From the NCBI RefSeq assembly GCF_003244875.1, contig NZ_LXXZ01000075.1, positions 1 to 53,319 on the forward strand: a DNA stretch of 53,319 bases, given 5' to 3'. The notes under the pieces were generated by a model. It was not told the origin of the DNA, did no database searches, and saw nothing but the letters and a program-made list of their open reading frames with translations. The translations under genes were made by a program, and so were the position numbers. This document shows, one piece after another, positions 1-7,597 of the stretch (position 1 is the stretch's first letter; each line of letters begins with the position of its first letter). The stretch comes from Stenotrophomonas sepilia. Lineage in GTDB: Bacteria; Pseudomonadota; Gammaproteobacteria; Xanthomonadales; Xanthomonadaceae.

Positions 1-57
1 TGTGGTGGTTTGATATAAGACACAGTCCCTGCGGAGCGGTGGCCCAGCCTAGCACCT

Positions 58-100
58 GGGGTCAGATCCCTTTGCCCGTCGGGCAAAGGGATCTGACCCC
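58..100. repeat. Palindrome of the GGGGTCAGATCCC family
   Basis: This is a perfect inverted repeat with two 20-base arms, GGGGTCAGATCCCTTTGCCC and its complement, around a 3-base centre (GTC). Similar palindromes lie at 5346-5385, 15384-15422, 21595-21632 and 39046-39085, always at gene ends. It does not start with GTAG and has a different core from the SMAG repeats, so I treat it as a second dispersed family. It follows the sX13 terminator on the minus strand. Confidence 0.85.
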
Positions 101-119
101 ATCCGAGGTTCCGGCGACA

Positions 120-159
120 CAAATAAAAAGCCCCGCTGACCAGGGGGAGGTCAACGGGG
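120..159 (-). terminator. Rho-independent terminator of sX13
   Basis: The stem CCCCGTTGACC/GGTCAGCGGGG (159-149 with 141-131, one mismatch) has a C-rich loop and is followed on the minus strand by CTTTTTATTT. It ends sX13 and would also stop read-through from polA. Confidence 0.9.
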
Positions 160-246
160 CCGGGGAACGGGCACTTGGGGAGGAGTCCCCGTTCCGAGAT
201 CTGCTCCAGGGGATGGGAGAGATCCACAACAGGCATTGCGCCTGTC
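122..246 (-). ncRNA. sX13: sX13-family small RNA
   Basis: On the minus strand, 388 minus about 245 places the RNA roughly 140 bases after the polA stop codon. Four stem-loops follow one another: 245-229 (ACAGGC/GCCTGT), 224-198 (GATCT/AGATC), 195-164 (GGAACGGG/CCCGTTCC) and 159-131, the last followed by CTTTTTATTT. Three loops show C-rich motifs: ATCCCCT (214-208), CCTCCCCAA (183-175) and CCTCCCCCT (150-142). A -10-like TATAAC lies at 256-251, which fits a start near 245 and an RNA of about 120 bases. The position next to polA, the size and the C-rich loops match sX13 of Xanthomonas, a trans-acting sRNA that pairs with G-rich sites near mRNA starts and affects virulence, motility and stress genes. 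The E. coli equivalent position holds Spot 42, but the sequence and loops fit sX13. Exact ends are inferred. Confidence 0.85.
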
Positions 247-387
247 GGGAGTTATAGAAGCACTCCGAACACTAACGGTTCGTGAAGGGGCCCCATTTAA
301 TGAAATTCAATCGGGGCAACATTCATGGTCGAGTCAGAAACCCCCGACTCATGAACACATTCACGTCGTTTTCGGCCTGAAATGCCG

Positions 388-3162
388 TCAGTGCGCTTCG
401 TCCCAGTTGTTGCCGACGCCCGTGTCGACCACCAGAGGCACCCGCAGTTTGGCCGCTTGCGACATGCGCTCCACCACCTGCAAACGCAAGTCTTCCACGA
501 AACTGCTTTCGGTTTCGAACACCAGTTCATCGTGCACCTGCAGGATCATCCGTGCCGGTGCCCCGCTGTCGCGCAGCCACTGGTCCACATTCACCATTGC
601 ACGCTTGATGATGTCGGCGGCGGTGCCCTGCATCGGCGCGTTGATCGCGGCGCGCTCGGCCCCGGCACGCAGGCCCTGGTTGCGGGCGTGGATGTCGTTC
701 AGGTACAGGCGGCGGCCGAACAGGGTTTCCACATAGCCCTGGTCACGGGCCTGCTGGCGCATCCGCTCCATGAAGTCGCGCACGCCCGGGTAGCGGCTGA
801 AGTACAGCGCCACATAGTCCTGCGCCTGGCCCCGGTCGATGCCCAGGTTGCGGGCCAGGCCGAAGGCGCTCATGCCGTACATCAGGCCGAAGTTGATCGC
901 CTTGGCGGCGCGGCGCTCGTTCGGGGTCACCTCCTCCAGCGTGCGCCCGAACACCTCGGCGGCGGTGGCACGGTGCACGTCGGCGCCCTGCTCGAAGGCG
1001 CGCACCAGGCCCGGATCCTCGGACAGGTGCGCCATGATCCGCAGCTCGATCTGCGAATAGTCAGCGGCCAGCAGCTGGCAGCCTTCCGGCGCCACGAACG
1101 CGCGACGGATGCGGCGGCCGTCCTCGGTGCGGATCGGGATGTTCTGCAGGTTCGGGTCCGACGAGGACAGGCGGCCGGTAGCGGCGCCGGACTGGTGGTA
1201 GCTGGTGTGCACCCGACCCGTGTCCGGATTGACCATCTCCGGCAGCTTGTCGGTGTAGGTGCTGCGCAGCTTGGCCAACCCGCGGTAGTCGAGGATCACC
1301 CGCGGCAGTTCGTGCTGGTCGGCAATCGCTTCCAGCGCCTCTTCGTTGGTGCTGGGCTGGCCCTTCGGGGTCTTCACCACCGCCGGCAGCTTCAGCTCGT
1401 CGAACAGCACCGCCTGCAGCTGCTTGGGCGAATCCAGGTTGAAGCTGCGCCCGGCCAGCTCGGTGGCCTTCTGCTGCGCGGCCAGCATGCGCGAGGACAG
1501 GTCCTGGCTCTGGCGGCGCAGTTCGTCGGTGTCGATCCGCACGCCGTTGGCTTCGATCGTGGTCAGCACCGGCACCAGCGGCATCTCGATGGTGCGGTAC
1601 ACGCTGTCCAGCGCCGGCTCGGCCAGCAGCTGCGGCTGCAACGCGTGGTGCAGGCGCAGGGTGATGTCGGCGTCTTCGGCCGCATAGCGGCTGGCTTCGT
1701 CGATGCCTACCTGCGAGAACGGGATCTGCTTGGCGCCCTTGCCGGCCACGTCCTCGAACTTGAGGGTGCTGTAGCCCAGGTAACGCAGGGCCAGCGAATC
1801 CATGTCGTGGCGGGTGGCGGTGGAATTGAGCACGAAGCTCTCGAGCATGGTGTCATCGTGGTAGCCCTGCACCGCCACGCCGTGGCGGCGCAGCACATGC
1901 AGGTCGTACTTGCCGTGCTGGCCCAGCTTCTTTTTCGTTGGGTCCTGCAGCGCCGGGCGCAGTGCGTCCAGCACCTGCTGCATCGGCAGCTGGGCCGGCG
2001 CACCCGGGTAATCGTGGCCGACCGGAATGTACGCCGCCCTGCCCGGCTCGACCGCCAGGCTGATGCCGACCAGGCGCGCGCGCATCGCATCCAGTGCGTC
2101 GGTCTCGGTGTCGAAGCTGATCAGCTCGGCCTGCTGCAGGCGTTCGATCCAGGCCTGCAGCTGCCCGCTGGTCAGCACGGTCTCGTATTCACCCGGCGCG
2201 GACAGTGCCGGATCCAGCGTGCCGGCGGCGGGCGCCTCGACGCTGCCACGCGCGAAGCCGGCCGCAGTGCCGCGCAAGCTCGGGGTTGCCTCGCTGGCCG
2301 CTGCCGGCGCCGGCACAGGCGCGCCCAGCTCCTTCAGGGCCTGGGTGAAACCGTAACGCGTATACAGCTCGGTCAGCGCCGGCACATCCTGCTCGCGCAG
2401 CGCCAGCGTGGTCGGGCTGGCCTCCAGTTCCACATCGGTGCGGATCGTCACCAACTCGCGGTTCAGCGGCAGGCGTTCCAGTGCAGCGCGCAGGTTCTCG
2501 CCGATCTTGCCCTTCATGGTCGGCGCGGCCGCCATCACCCCGTCCAGGTGCTGGTACTCGGCCAGCCACTTGGCGGCGGTCTTCGGCCCGCACTTCTCCA
2601 CGCCCGGCACGTTGTCGACCGCGTCGCCCATCAGCGCCAGCAGGTCGATGATCTGATCGGCGCGCACGCCGAACTTGTCCATCACCGCCGCGTCGGAATC
2701 CATGCGGCTGCCGGTCATGGTGTTGACCAGCTCGATGCCCGGCCGCACCAGCTGGGCGAAGTCCTTGTCGCCGGTGGAGATGGTCACCTTCAGGTCCTGC
2801 GCCAGGCCCTGCAGCGCAAGCGTGCCGATCACATCGTCGGCTTCCACGCCGGGGATGCGCAGGATGCTGATGCCCAGCGCTTCGACGATGCGGCACATCG
2901 GCTCGACCTGGCTGCGCAGTTCATCGGGCATCGGCGGGCGGTTGGCCTTGTACTGGTCGTACAGGTCATCACGGAAGGTCTTGCCGGGCGCATCGACCAC
3001 GAACGCGACGTAGGCCGGGCGCTCCTTCAGCGTCGAACGCAGCATGTTGACCACGCCGAACAGCGCGCCGGTGGGTTCACCCTGTGCATTGGACAGGGGC
3101 GGCAGCGCGTGGAACGCGCGGTACAGGTAACTGGACCCGTCGATCAGGACTAATCTGCTCAT
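388..3162 (-). CDS. polA: DNA polymerase I
   Basis: DNA polymerase I fills gaps in repair and removes RNA primers from Okazaki fragments. The 924-residue protein has the full three-part layout: a 5'-3' exonuclease (about 1-290, starting with LVLIDGSSYLYRAFHALP), a 3'-5' exonuclease (about 330-510) and the polymerase domain (about 540-924). The proofreading residues look intact (FDTETDALD near 350, YDLHVLRRHG, and YAAEDADITLRLH near 490). Polymerase motif A is DYSQIELRIMAHL (near 700), motif B is RRAAKAINFGLMYG (near 755) and motif C is LQVHDELVFE at 874-883. Length is normal for the family. The gene stands alone and is followed by the sX13 sRNA, as in Xanthomonas. A long open frame runs on the opposite strand across the whole gene, but this is a codon-bias effect. 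Confidence 0.98.
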   Translation of the reverse strand: MSRLVLIDGSSYLYRAFHALPPLSNAQGEPTGALFGVVNMLRSTLKERPAYVAFVVDAPGKTFRDDLYDQYKANRPPMPDELRSQVEPMCRIVEALGISILRIPGVEADDVIGTLALQGLAQDLKVTISTGDKDFAQLVRPGIELVNTMTGSRMDSDAAVMDKFGVRADQIIDLLALMGDAVDNVPGVEKCGPKTAAKWLAEYQHLDGVMAAAPTMKGKIGENLRAALERLPLNRELVTIRTDVELEASPTTLALREQDVPALTELYTRYGFTQALKELGAPVPAPAAASEATPSLRGTAAGFARGSVEAPAAGTLDPALSAPGEYETVLTSGQLQAWIERLQQAELISFDTETDALDAMRARLVGISLAVEPGRAAYIPVGHDYPGAPAQLPMQQVLDALRPALQDPTKKKLGQHGKYDLHVLRRHGVAVQGYHDDTMLESFVLNSTATRHDMDSLALRYLGYSTLKFEDVAGKGAKQIPFSQVGIDEASRYAAEDADITLRLHHALQPQLLAEPALDSVYRTIEMPLVPVLTTIEANGVRIDTDELRRQSQDLSSRMLAAQQKATELAGRSFNLDSPKQLQAVLFDELKLPAVVKTPKGQPSTNEEALEAIADQHELPRVILDYRGLAKLRSTYTDKLPEMVNPDTGRVHTSYHQSGAATGRLSSSDPNLQNIPIRTEDGRRIRRAFVAPEGCQLLAADYSQIELRIMAHLSEDPGLVRAFEQGADVHRATAAEVFGRTLEEVTPNERRAAKAINFGLMYGMSAFGLARNLGIDRGQAQDYVALYFSRYPGVRDFMERMRQQARDQGYVETLFGRRLYLNDIHARNQGLRAGAERAAINAPMQGTAADIIKRAMVNVDQWLRDSGAPARMILQVHDELVFETESSFVEDLRLQVVERMSQAAKLRVPLVVDTGVGNNWDEAH

Positions 3163-3260
3163 GCGCCGATTCTACGCGCCCGTGCCTGCACCGCGGCGAC
3201 ACGGCGCGCACACCGCGATGGGGCATAATCAGGGCTCTTTCCAGGCAAAGGCCCCCGCCG

Positions 3261-3545
3261 ATGAAGACCCTGATGCTGGCTTCCCTGCTCCTGCTCGCTG
3301 GCTGCGCCAGCATGGGTGGCGCGGGTGCTCCCCCGGTGGACGTCAAGGGCGCGGATGTGTCCAGGCGTACCATGGACAACGGCGATGTCATCGAGGAATA
3401 CCGTGTGTCCGGCCAGCTGCGCATGGTCAAGGTGACCCCGTCGCGCGGTGCCCCGTTCTACATGTACGACAAGAACGGCGATGGCCGATTCGACAACGAC
3501 AAGGATGGCGTGTCGCCGGTCTACTGGAAGCTGTACAGCTGGTGA
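3261..3545 (+). CDS. DUF2782-like small lipoprotein
   Basis: A 94-residue exported protein that I place in the DUF2782 group from its pattern. The N-terminus has a short hydrophobic stretch ending in the lipobox LLAGC, so Cys18 is the probable lipidated residue. The mature part carries DNGDVIEEYRVSGQLRMVKVTP and ends with YMYDKNGDGRFDNDKDGVSPVYWKLYSW. The segment DKNGDGRFDNDKDG resembles a calcium-binding loop, which I note only as a resemblance. In gammaproteobacteria DUF2782 proteins are often encoded beside polA, as here: this gene diverges from polA with about 100 bases between their starts. The ATG at 3261 is chosen because it begins the signal sequence; the open frame extends upstream without one. 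Molecular function is unknown. Confidence 0.85.
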   Translation: MKTLMLASLLLLAGCASMGGAGAPPVDVKGADVSRRTMDNGDVIEEYRVSGQLRMVKVTPSRGAPFYMYDKNGDGRFDNDKDGVSPVYWKLYSW

Positions 3546-3597
3546 GGTGACCGGGTCGGATCCCTGCGATCCAGTAGATCCACGCCATGCGTGGATT
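3546..3597. repeat. Composite repeat: GGTGACCGGGTCGGAT plus GTAG palindrome
   Basis: GGTGACCGGGTCGGAT at 3546-3561 is identical to 21633-21648. In both places a GTAG-type palindrome follows; here it is GTAG with arms GATCCACGC/GCGTGGATT (3574-3596). Confidence 0.7.
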
Positions 3598-3611
3598 CAC
3601 CCCAGCCCCCT

Positions 3612-3650
3612 ACAAAAAACAACGCCGGCACGCATCCTGCGCACCGGCGT
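3612..3650 (-). terminator. Rho-independent terminator of the universal stress gene
   Basis: On the minus strand the stem ACGCCGG/CCGGCGT (3650-3622, with further inner pairing) is followed by TGTTTTTTGT. It lies about 40 bases after the stop codon of the gene at 3693-4139. Confidence 0.85.
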
Positions 3651-3692
3651 CGGGTCCCCTCCCCGGGGAACGCTTCAATCAGGGGGTATGGA

Positions 3693-4139
3693 TCAGCGGA
3701 TGACCAGTACCGGCAGCGTGCTGCGCGCCAGCACCTCGGCAGTCTGGCTGCCCAGCAGTACACGGGTCACGCCACGGCGGCCGTGCGAGGTCATCACGAT
3801 CAGGTCGCTGTTGCGCTCGGCCGCCGTCTCGATGATGCCGTCGGCCGCGTAGCGGTCCAGCACGTGCACCGGGTTGGCCGTGATGCCCTGCTCGGCGGCC
3901 TTGGCCAGCGCCGGCTGCAGCACCTTCTGCGCGCCTTCCTCGCGGTCAGCCTTGTATTCCGGGCTGTTCATGTAGCCCACACTCCAGCCCATGGCGTCAT
4001 ACATGCCCACGGCCCACGGCTCGGACACGGTCACGATATCGACCTCGGCATTGAGGTCCTTGGCCAGCTCCAGGCCCTTGGCCAGGCCCTTGTCGGCCAG
4101 CTCGGACCCGTCAGTGGCAATCAGGATGCGCTTGTACAT
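3693..4139 (-). CDS. Universal stress protein, UspA family
   Basis: A 148-residue cytoplasmic protein with the single Usp fold. It begins MYKRILIATDGSELADKGL, the typical first strand with the nucleotide-contacting Asp. It ends with SDLIVMTSHGRRGVTRVLLGS and TLPVLVIR, which matches the phosphate-binding glycine loop of ATP-binding Usp proteins. Such proteins support survival in starvation, oxidative stress or low oxygen, usually by unknown mechanisms. The ATG at 4139 is chosen because the family always begins at this strand; an in-frame ATG 14 codons earlier adds unrelated residues. It is a single-gene unit with its own terminator, separated from the next gene by SMAG repeats. Confidence 0.93.
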   Translation of the reverse strand: MYKRILIATDGSELADKGLAKGLELAKDLNAEVDIVTVSEPWAVGMYDAMGWSVGYMNSPEYKADREEGAQKVLQPALAKAAEQGITANPVHVLDRYAADGIIETAAERNSDLIVMTSHGRRGVTRVLLGSQTAEVLARSTLPVLVIR

Positions 4140-4274
4140 GGTAGGGCTCCGTGGCGGTCTGCCAGATGGGAACAACACCATTACACACCGGATGTGGAGG
4201 CGGCGCCTTGAGCAGGATCAATCCGGCGCCGTGCAGCGGCCCGTGCGCGCCACCCGCTTGCCCGCCCCCCTTCT

Positions 4275-4333
4275 GTAGAGCCGAGCCCATGCTCGGCTTC
4301 GGATGCATGAGCCGAGCATGACTCGGCTCCACA
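4275..4333. repeat. SMAG repeat pair (inverted)
   Basis: A GTAGAGCCGAGCCCATGCTCGGCT unit (4275-4298) faces an inverted, slightly diverged unit ending in CTCCAC (4310-4332). The pair lies between the universal stress gene and the unknown gene at 4344-4898. Confidence 0.9.
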
Positions 4334-4343
4334 TTTTCCGCCC

Positions 4344-4898
4344 TCAGGCGATCTGCACCACGCGTGCGTTCTGGCACAGGGGGTAGCTGCCCACGAATTC
4401 AGCGATCGCATCGCGCATCGCCTCGAACGATTGGCCGTACATGTACAGCGCGGTCTCGCTCGGGCCCTGCCACCAGCTGCAGATCTCGCCAAGGCCATCA
4501 ATGCGCTCGGACAGCTGCTCGAACACGTGGTTGGAATCGCACTGTTCGTAGACCTCGTCCGGCAGGTTCAGGCCATCCAGGTAGATGCCCAGGCCCGCGG
4601 TCACGCCGAAGCTGCGATCGGCTTCACCCGCGCCCTGGATCTTCGAGCCCTTCGGTGCACCCAGCTGCTCCAGCAGGTCGATCAGCTTGGGCACGCCATC
4701 GGCATCGACCAGCGCCACTTCGATATCGCCGTATTCGACCTCACCCAGATCGGACATCGCCGTGCCGCCGCCGGTGATCTCGCCGACATTGGCCGCCTGC
4801 AGCAGCGCATCGAGTGGGTCCTCGAACAGTTCGTGGCGATGCTCCGGCTGCAGCCGGGCGTTCAACTTCACGGTGACGTGCAGCGTAGGTTCGGTCAT
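4344..4898 (-). CDS. Conserved protein of unknown function
   Basis: A 184-residue, acidic, probably cytoplasmic protein with no signal peptide or membrane segment. It begins MTEPTLHVTVKLNARLQPEHR, then ELFEDPLDALLQAANVGEITGGGT, GEVEYGDIEVAL and LIDLLEQLGAPKGSKI. The C-terminal part has SWWQGPSETALYMYGQSFEAMRDAIAEF and ends PLCQNARVVQIA. I recognise the overall pattern from unannotated proteins of other proteobacteria but cannot assign a named family. Two similar alpha-beta halves are possible. It is a single-gene unit bounded by SMAG pairs on both sides, so its neighbours give no functional clue. Coding is secure from strong codon bias and a clean start at 4898. Confidence 0.85.
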   Translation of the reverse strand: MTEPTLHVTVKLNARLQPEHRHELFEDPLDALLQAANVGEITGGGTAMSDLGEVEYGDIEVALVDADGVPKLIDLLEQLGAPKGSKIQGAGEADRSFGVTAGLGIYLDGLNLPDEVYEQCDSNHVFEQLSERIDGLGEICSWWQGPSETALYMYGQSFEAMRDAIAEFVGSYPLCQNARVVQIA

Positions 4899-4928
4899 GG
4901 GACGTTCCTGGAAGAAGTGCCGCCTATT

Positions 4929-4994
4929 GTAGAGCCGAGCCCATGCTCGGCTGCTTTTCCCGCCAGAAGCAGCCGAGCATGGGCTCGGCTCTAC
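4929..4994. repeat. SMAG repeat pair (inverted)
   Basis: Two near-identical GTAGAGCCGAGCCCATGCTC units face each other and would form a long double hairpin in RNA. They lie between the genes at 4344-4898 and 5004-5330. Confidence 0.93.
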
Positions 4995-5003
4995 AACAGC
5001 CCG

Positions 5004-5330
5004 TCAGCGCAGGTACGGGGTCACCTTGCGCTTGAGCAGCTCCACCAGCACCGGGTCCATGTACTCGTAGTCATCCGGGATATCCAGGCAGATCACTCGC
5101 TTCTCCTTCAGCCACGGCTTGTAGCGGCTGGACAGCCGGTTGCGGTGCGCCTTCTCCATCACGAACACCAGGTCGGCCCACTGCAGCAGCTCGGGGCTGA
5201 GCACTTCCTCGGCGTCGGCCAGCAACCCGGCTGAGGCGGTCTCGATGCCCGGCCAATCGGCGAAGACCTGCTCGGCGGTGGGGCTGCGCAGGCGGTTCTG
5301 GCTGCAGAGGAAGAGCACGTTGCGGGTCAT
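5004..5330 (-). CDS. Low-molecular-weight tyrosine phosphatase-like protein
   Basis: A 108-residue protein that opens with MTRNVLFLCSQNRLRSPTAE. This is the phosphate-binding loop of low-molecular-weight protein tyrosine phosphatases, Cys-(X5)-Arg at C9 and R15 followed by Ser. It is shorter than classic family members (about 150 residues). A possible general-acid Asp lies in LDIPDDYEYMDP near residue 85. It resembles the small predicted phosphotyrosine phosphatases of COG4551. No tyrosine kinase or capsule operon is adjacent, so its substrate cannot be inferred. It may be a phosphatase or a catalytically altered relative. Confidence 0.85.
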   Translation of the reverse strand: MTRNVLFLCSQNRLRSPTAEQVFADWPGIETASAGLLADAEEVLSPELLQWADLVFVMEKAHRNRLSSRYKPWLKEKRVICLDIPDDYEYMDPVLVELLKRKVTPYLR

Positions 5331-5345
5331 GAGCGCAGCCTAATC

Positions 5346-5385
5346 GGGGTCGGATCCCTTTTCCAACGGAAAGGGATCCGACCCC
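5346..5385. repeat. Palindrome of the GGGGTCGGATCCC family
   Basis: Arms GGGGTCGGATCCCTTTTCC and GGAAAGGGATCCGACCCC surround AAC. It lies 10 bases after the uvrD stop codon, where it could act as a mRNA 3' hairpin, though no T-run follows. Confidence 0.9.
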
Positions 5386-5395
5386 TCGGCGGTGA

Positions 5396-7588
5396 TCAGA
5401 TCACCGTCAGGTTGGCGTAGGCCATCACCAGCCACTTGCTGCCGGCGTCGGCGAATTCGACCTGCACGCGGGCGTGCGCGCCGCTGCCTTCGTAGTCGGT
5501 CACCATGCCTTCGCCGAACTTGGGATGGGTAACCAGCGCGCCGAGCTTGATCGGCGGCGCCTCGATCGAGGCATGACCCATCACTCGGCTGGCGCCCATC
5601 GAGGCCGGTCGCGAGACCTGCACCTTGGGGCGCACTTCGTGCAGCAGTTCACGCGGGATCTCGCGCAGGAAGCGCGACGGCAGGCTGTAGTTGTCCTGGC
5701 CGTGGATGCGGCGCGATTCGGCATAGCTCAGCACCAGCTTCTGGCGCGCGCGGGTGATGCCGACGTAGGCCAGGCGGCGCTCTTCTTCCAATCGCCCGCT
5801 TTCCTCCAGCGAACGTGCGCTGGGGAACAGGCCTTCTTCCAGGCCGGCCAGGAACACCAGCGGGAATTCCAGGCCCTTGGCCGAGTGCAGGGTCATCAGC
5901 TGCACACCATCCTCGCCGGCCTGCGCCTGGCCTTCACCGGCCTCCAGCGCGGCATAGGCCAGGAACGCGACCAGCTCGTCCATGTCCTCGCCCACTTCCT
6001 CGATGTCGTCGGCGCGGCGCACGAAGCGCGAGGCGACCGAGACCAGTTCGTCGAGGTTGTCGGTGCGCGATTCCGAGTCCAGCGCGTTGCGGCTTTCCTT
6101 GCTCCAGTGCTCGCGCAGCTGCGAGCGGGCCAGCACGTGGTCCACGCGCTCGGCCAGGGTCATGTGCACGGTCTGCGCCTGCAGCTCGTTGACCAGCCCC
6201 AGGAAGCCGGCCAGCGCATTGCGCGCGCGTGCGGCCAGCGCGTTGCCCTGGGTGACCAGCATGGTCGCTTCCCACAACGAAATGCCCTGCGCGCGCGCCT
6301 CGCGGCGCACTTCGTCCAGCGTGCGGTCGCCGATGCCACGTGTCGGGGTGTTGACCGCGCGCTCGAAGGCGGCGTCATCGTTGCGGTTGGACAGCAGGCG
6401 CAGGTAGGCCAGCGCATCCTTGATTTCGGCGCGCTCGAAGAAGCGCATGCCGCCATACACGCGGTACGGCACCTGTTCGCTCAGCAGCGCTTCTTCCAGC
6501 GCGCGCGACTGCGCGTTGCTGCGGTAGAGCACGGCCACTTCGGTGTAGCTGCCACCGTCGCGCACCCACTGGCGGGCGCGCTCGACGATGTAGCGCGCCT
6601 CGTCCATCTCGTTGTACGCCGCATACAGGTCGATCGGCTCGCCGTCGCCGCTGTCGGTCCACAGCTGCTTGCCGATGCGATCCGGGTTGTGCGCGATCAC
6701 CGCGTTGGCGGCGCCGAGGATGTTGGCGGTGGAGCGGTAGTTCTGCTCCAGGCGGATGGTCTGTGCGCCCGGGAAGTCGCGCAGGAAGCCCTGCACGTTC
6801 TCGACCTTGGCACCGCGCCAGCCGTAGATGGCCTGGTCATCGTCGCCGACCACGAACACGTGGCCGGAATCGCCGGCCAGCACGCGCACGAAGGCGTACT
6901 GGATGGCGTTGGTGTCCTGGAACTCGTCCACCAGGATTTCGCGGAAGCGCGCGCGGTAATGCGCCAGCAGGGCCGGGTTGTCGCGCAGCAGTTCATGCGC
7001 GCGCAGCAGCAGCTCGGCGAAGTCGACCAGGCCGGCGCGGTCGCAGCGTGCCTGGTACTCGATGTAGGCCTGGCGCATGGTTTCCAGCCACGCATCGTGC
7101 GGTTCGGGCTGGATGTGCTGCGGGCGGCGGCCTTCGTCCTTCTGCGCGTTGATCCACCACGCGATCTGCTTGGGCGGGTACTTGCCGTCGTCCAGCTCCA
7201 GCGCCTGCACCACGCGCTTGACCAGCCGCAGCTGGTCGTCCGAGTCCATCACCTGGAAGCCTTCTGGCAGCTTGGCGTCCTGCCAGTGCAGGCGCAGCAG
7301 GCGGTTGGCCAGTCCGTGGAAGGTACCGATCCACATGCCACGGCTGCCATGGGGCAGCTGGGCGTCGATGCGGTGGCGCATTTCGCCGGCCGCCTTGTTG
7401 GTGAAGGTCACCGCGAAAATGCCGTGGGTCGGCACGCCATCGACTTCATGCAGCCAAGCGATGCGGTGGGTGAGTACGCGGGTCTTGCCGGAACCGGCAC
7501 CGGCCAGCACCAGGTGGTGGCCGGGGGGAGCGGAGACGGCTTCGCGCTGGGCCGGGTTCAGGCCATCAAGCAGGTGGGAGACATCCAT
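5396..7588 (-). CDS. uvrD: DNA helicase II, UvrD
   Basis: A superfamily 1A 3'-5' helicase for nucleotide-excision and mismatch repair. All motifs are visible in the 730 residues: Walker A AGAGSGKTRVLTHR (near 30-43), DEFQDTN (motif II, near 220), GDDDQAIYGWRGA (motif III, near 250), LEQNYRST (motif IV), LMTLHSAKGLEFPLVFL (motif V, near 565) and YVGITRARQKLVL (motif VI, near 610). The C-terminal tail ends with the small RNA-polymerase-binding type domain (THPKFGEGMV...VQVEFADAGSKWL). The length fits UvrD/PcrA. It starts 9 bases after the FAD-protein gene on the same strand, so the two are probably cotranscribed. Confidence 0.97.
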   Translation of the reverse strand: MDVSHLLDGLNPAQREAVSAPPGHHLVLAGAGSGKTRVLTHRIAWLHEVDGVPTHGIFAVTFTNKAAGEMRHRIDAQLPHGSRGMWIGTFHGLANRLLRLHWQDAKLPEGFQVMDSDDQLRLVKRVVQALELDDGKYPPKQIAWWINAQKDEGRRPQHIQPEPHDAWLETMRQAYIEYQARCDRAGLVDFAELLLRAHELLRDNPALLAHYRARFREILVDEFQDTNAIQYAFVRVLAGDSGHVFVVGDDDQAIYGWRGAKVENVQGFLRDFPGAQTIRLEQNYRSTANILGAANAVIAHNPDRIGKQLWTDSGDGEPIDLYAAYNEMDEARYIVERARQWVRDGGSYTEVAVLYRSNAQSRALEEALLSEQVPYRVYGGMRFFERAEIKDALAYLRLLSNRNDDAAFERAVNTPTRGIGDRTLDEVRREARAQGISLWEATMLVTQGNALAARARNALAGFLGLVNELQAQTVHMTLAERVDHVLARSQLREHWSKESRNALDSESRTDNLDELVSVASRFVRRADDIEEVGEDMDELVAFLAYAALEAGEGQAQAGEDGVQLMTLHSAKGLEFPLVFLAGLEEGLFPSARSLEESGRLEEERRLAYVGITRARQKLVLSYAESRRIHGQDNYSLPSRFLREIPRELLHEVRPKVQVSRPASMGASRVMGHASIEAPPIKLGALVTHPKFGEGMVTDYEGSGAHARVQVEFADAGSKWLVMAYANLTVI

Positions 7589-7597
7589 GCCTCCATT

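Noticed and set aside
100..260. Spot 42 RNA downstream of polA
   Set aside because: E. coli has Spot 42 there, but the sequence and C-rich loops here are those of sX13, with no Spot 42 likeness.
382..3153. Very long open frame on the plus strand across polA
   Set aside because: It is the exact antisense shadow of a complete polA; high-GC codon bias keeps the opposite frame open. The translation has no recognisable domain.
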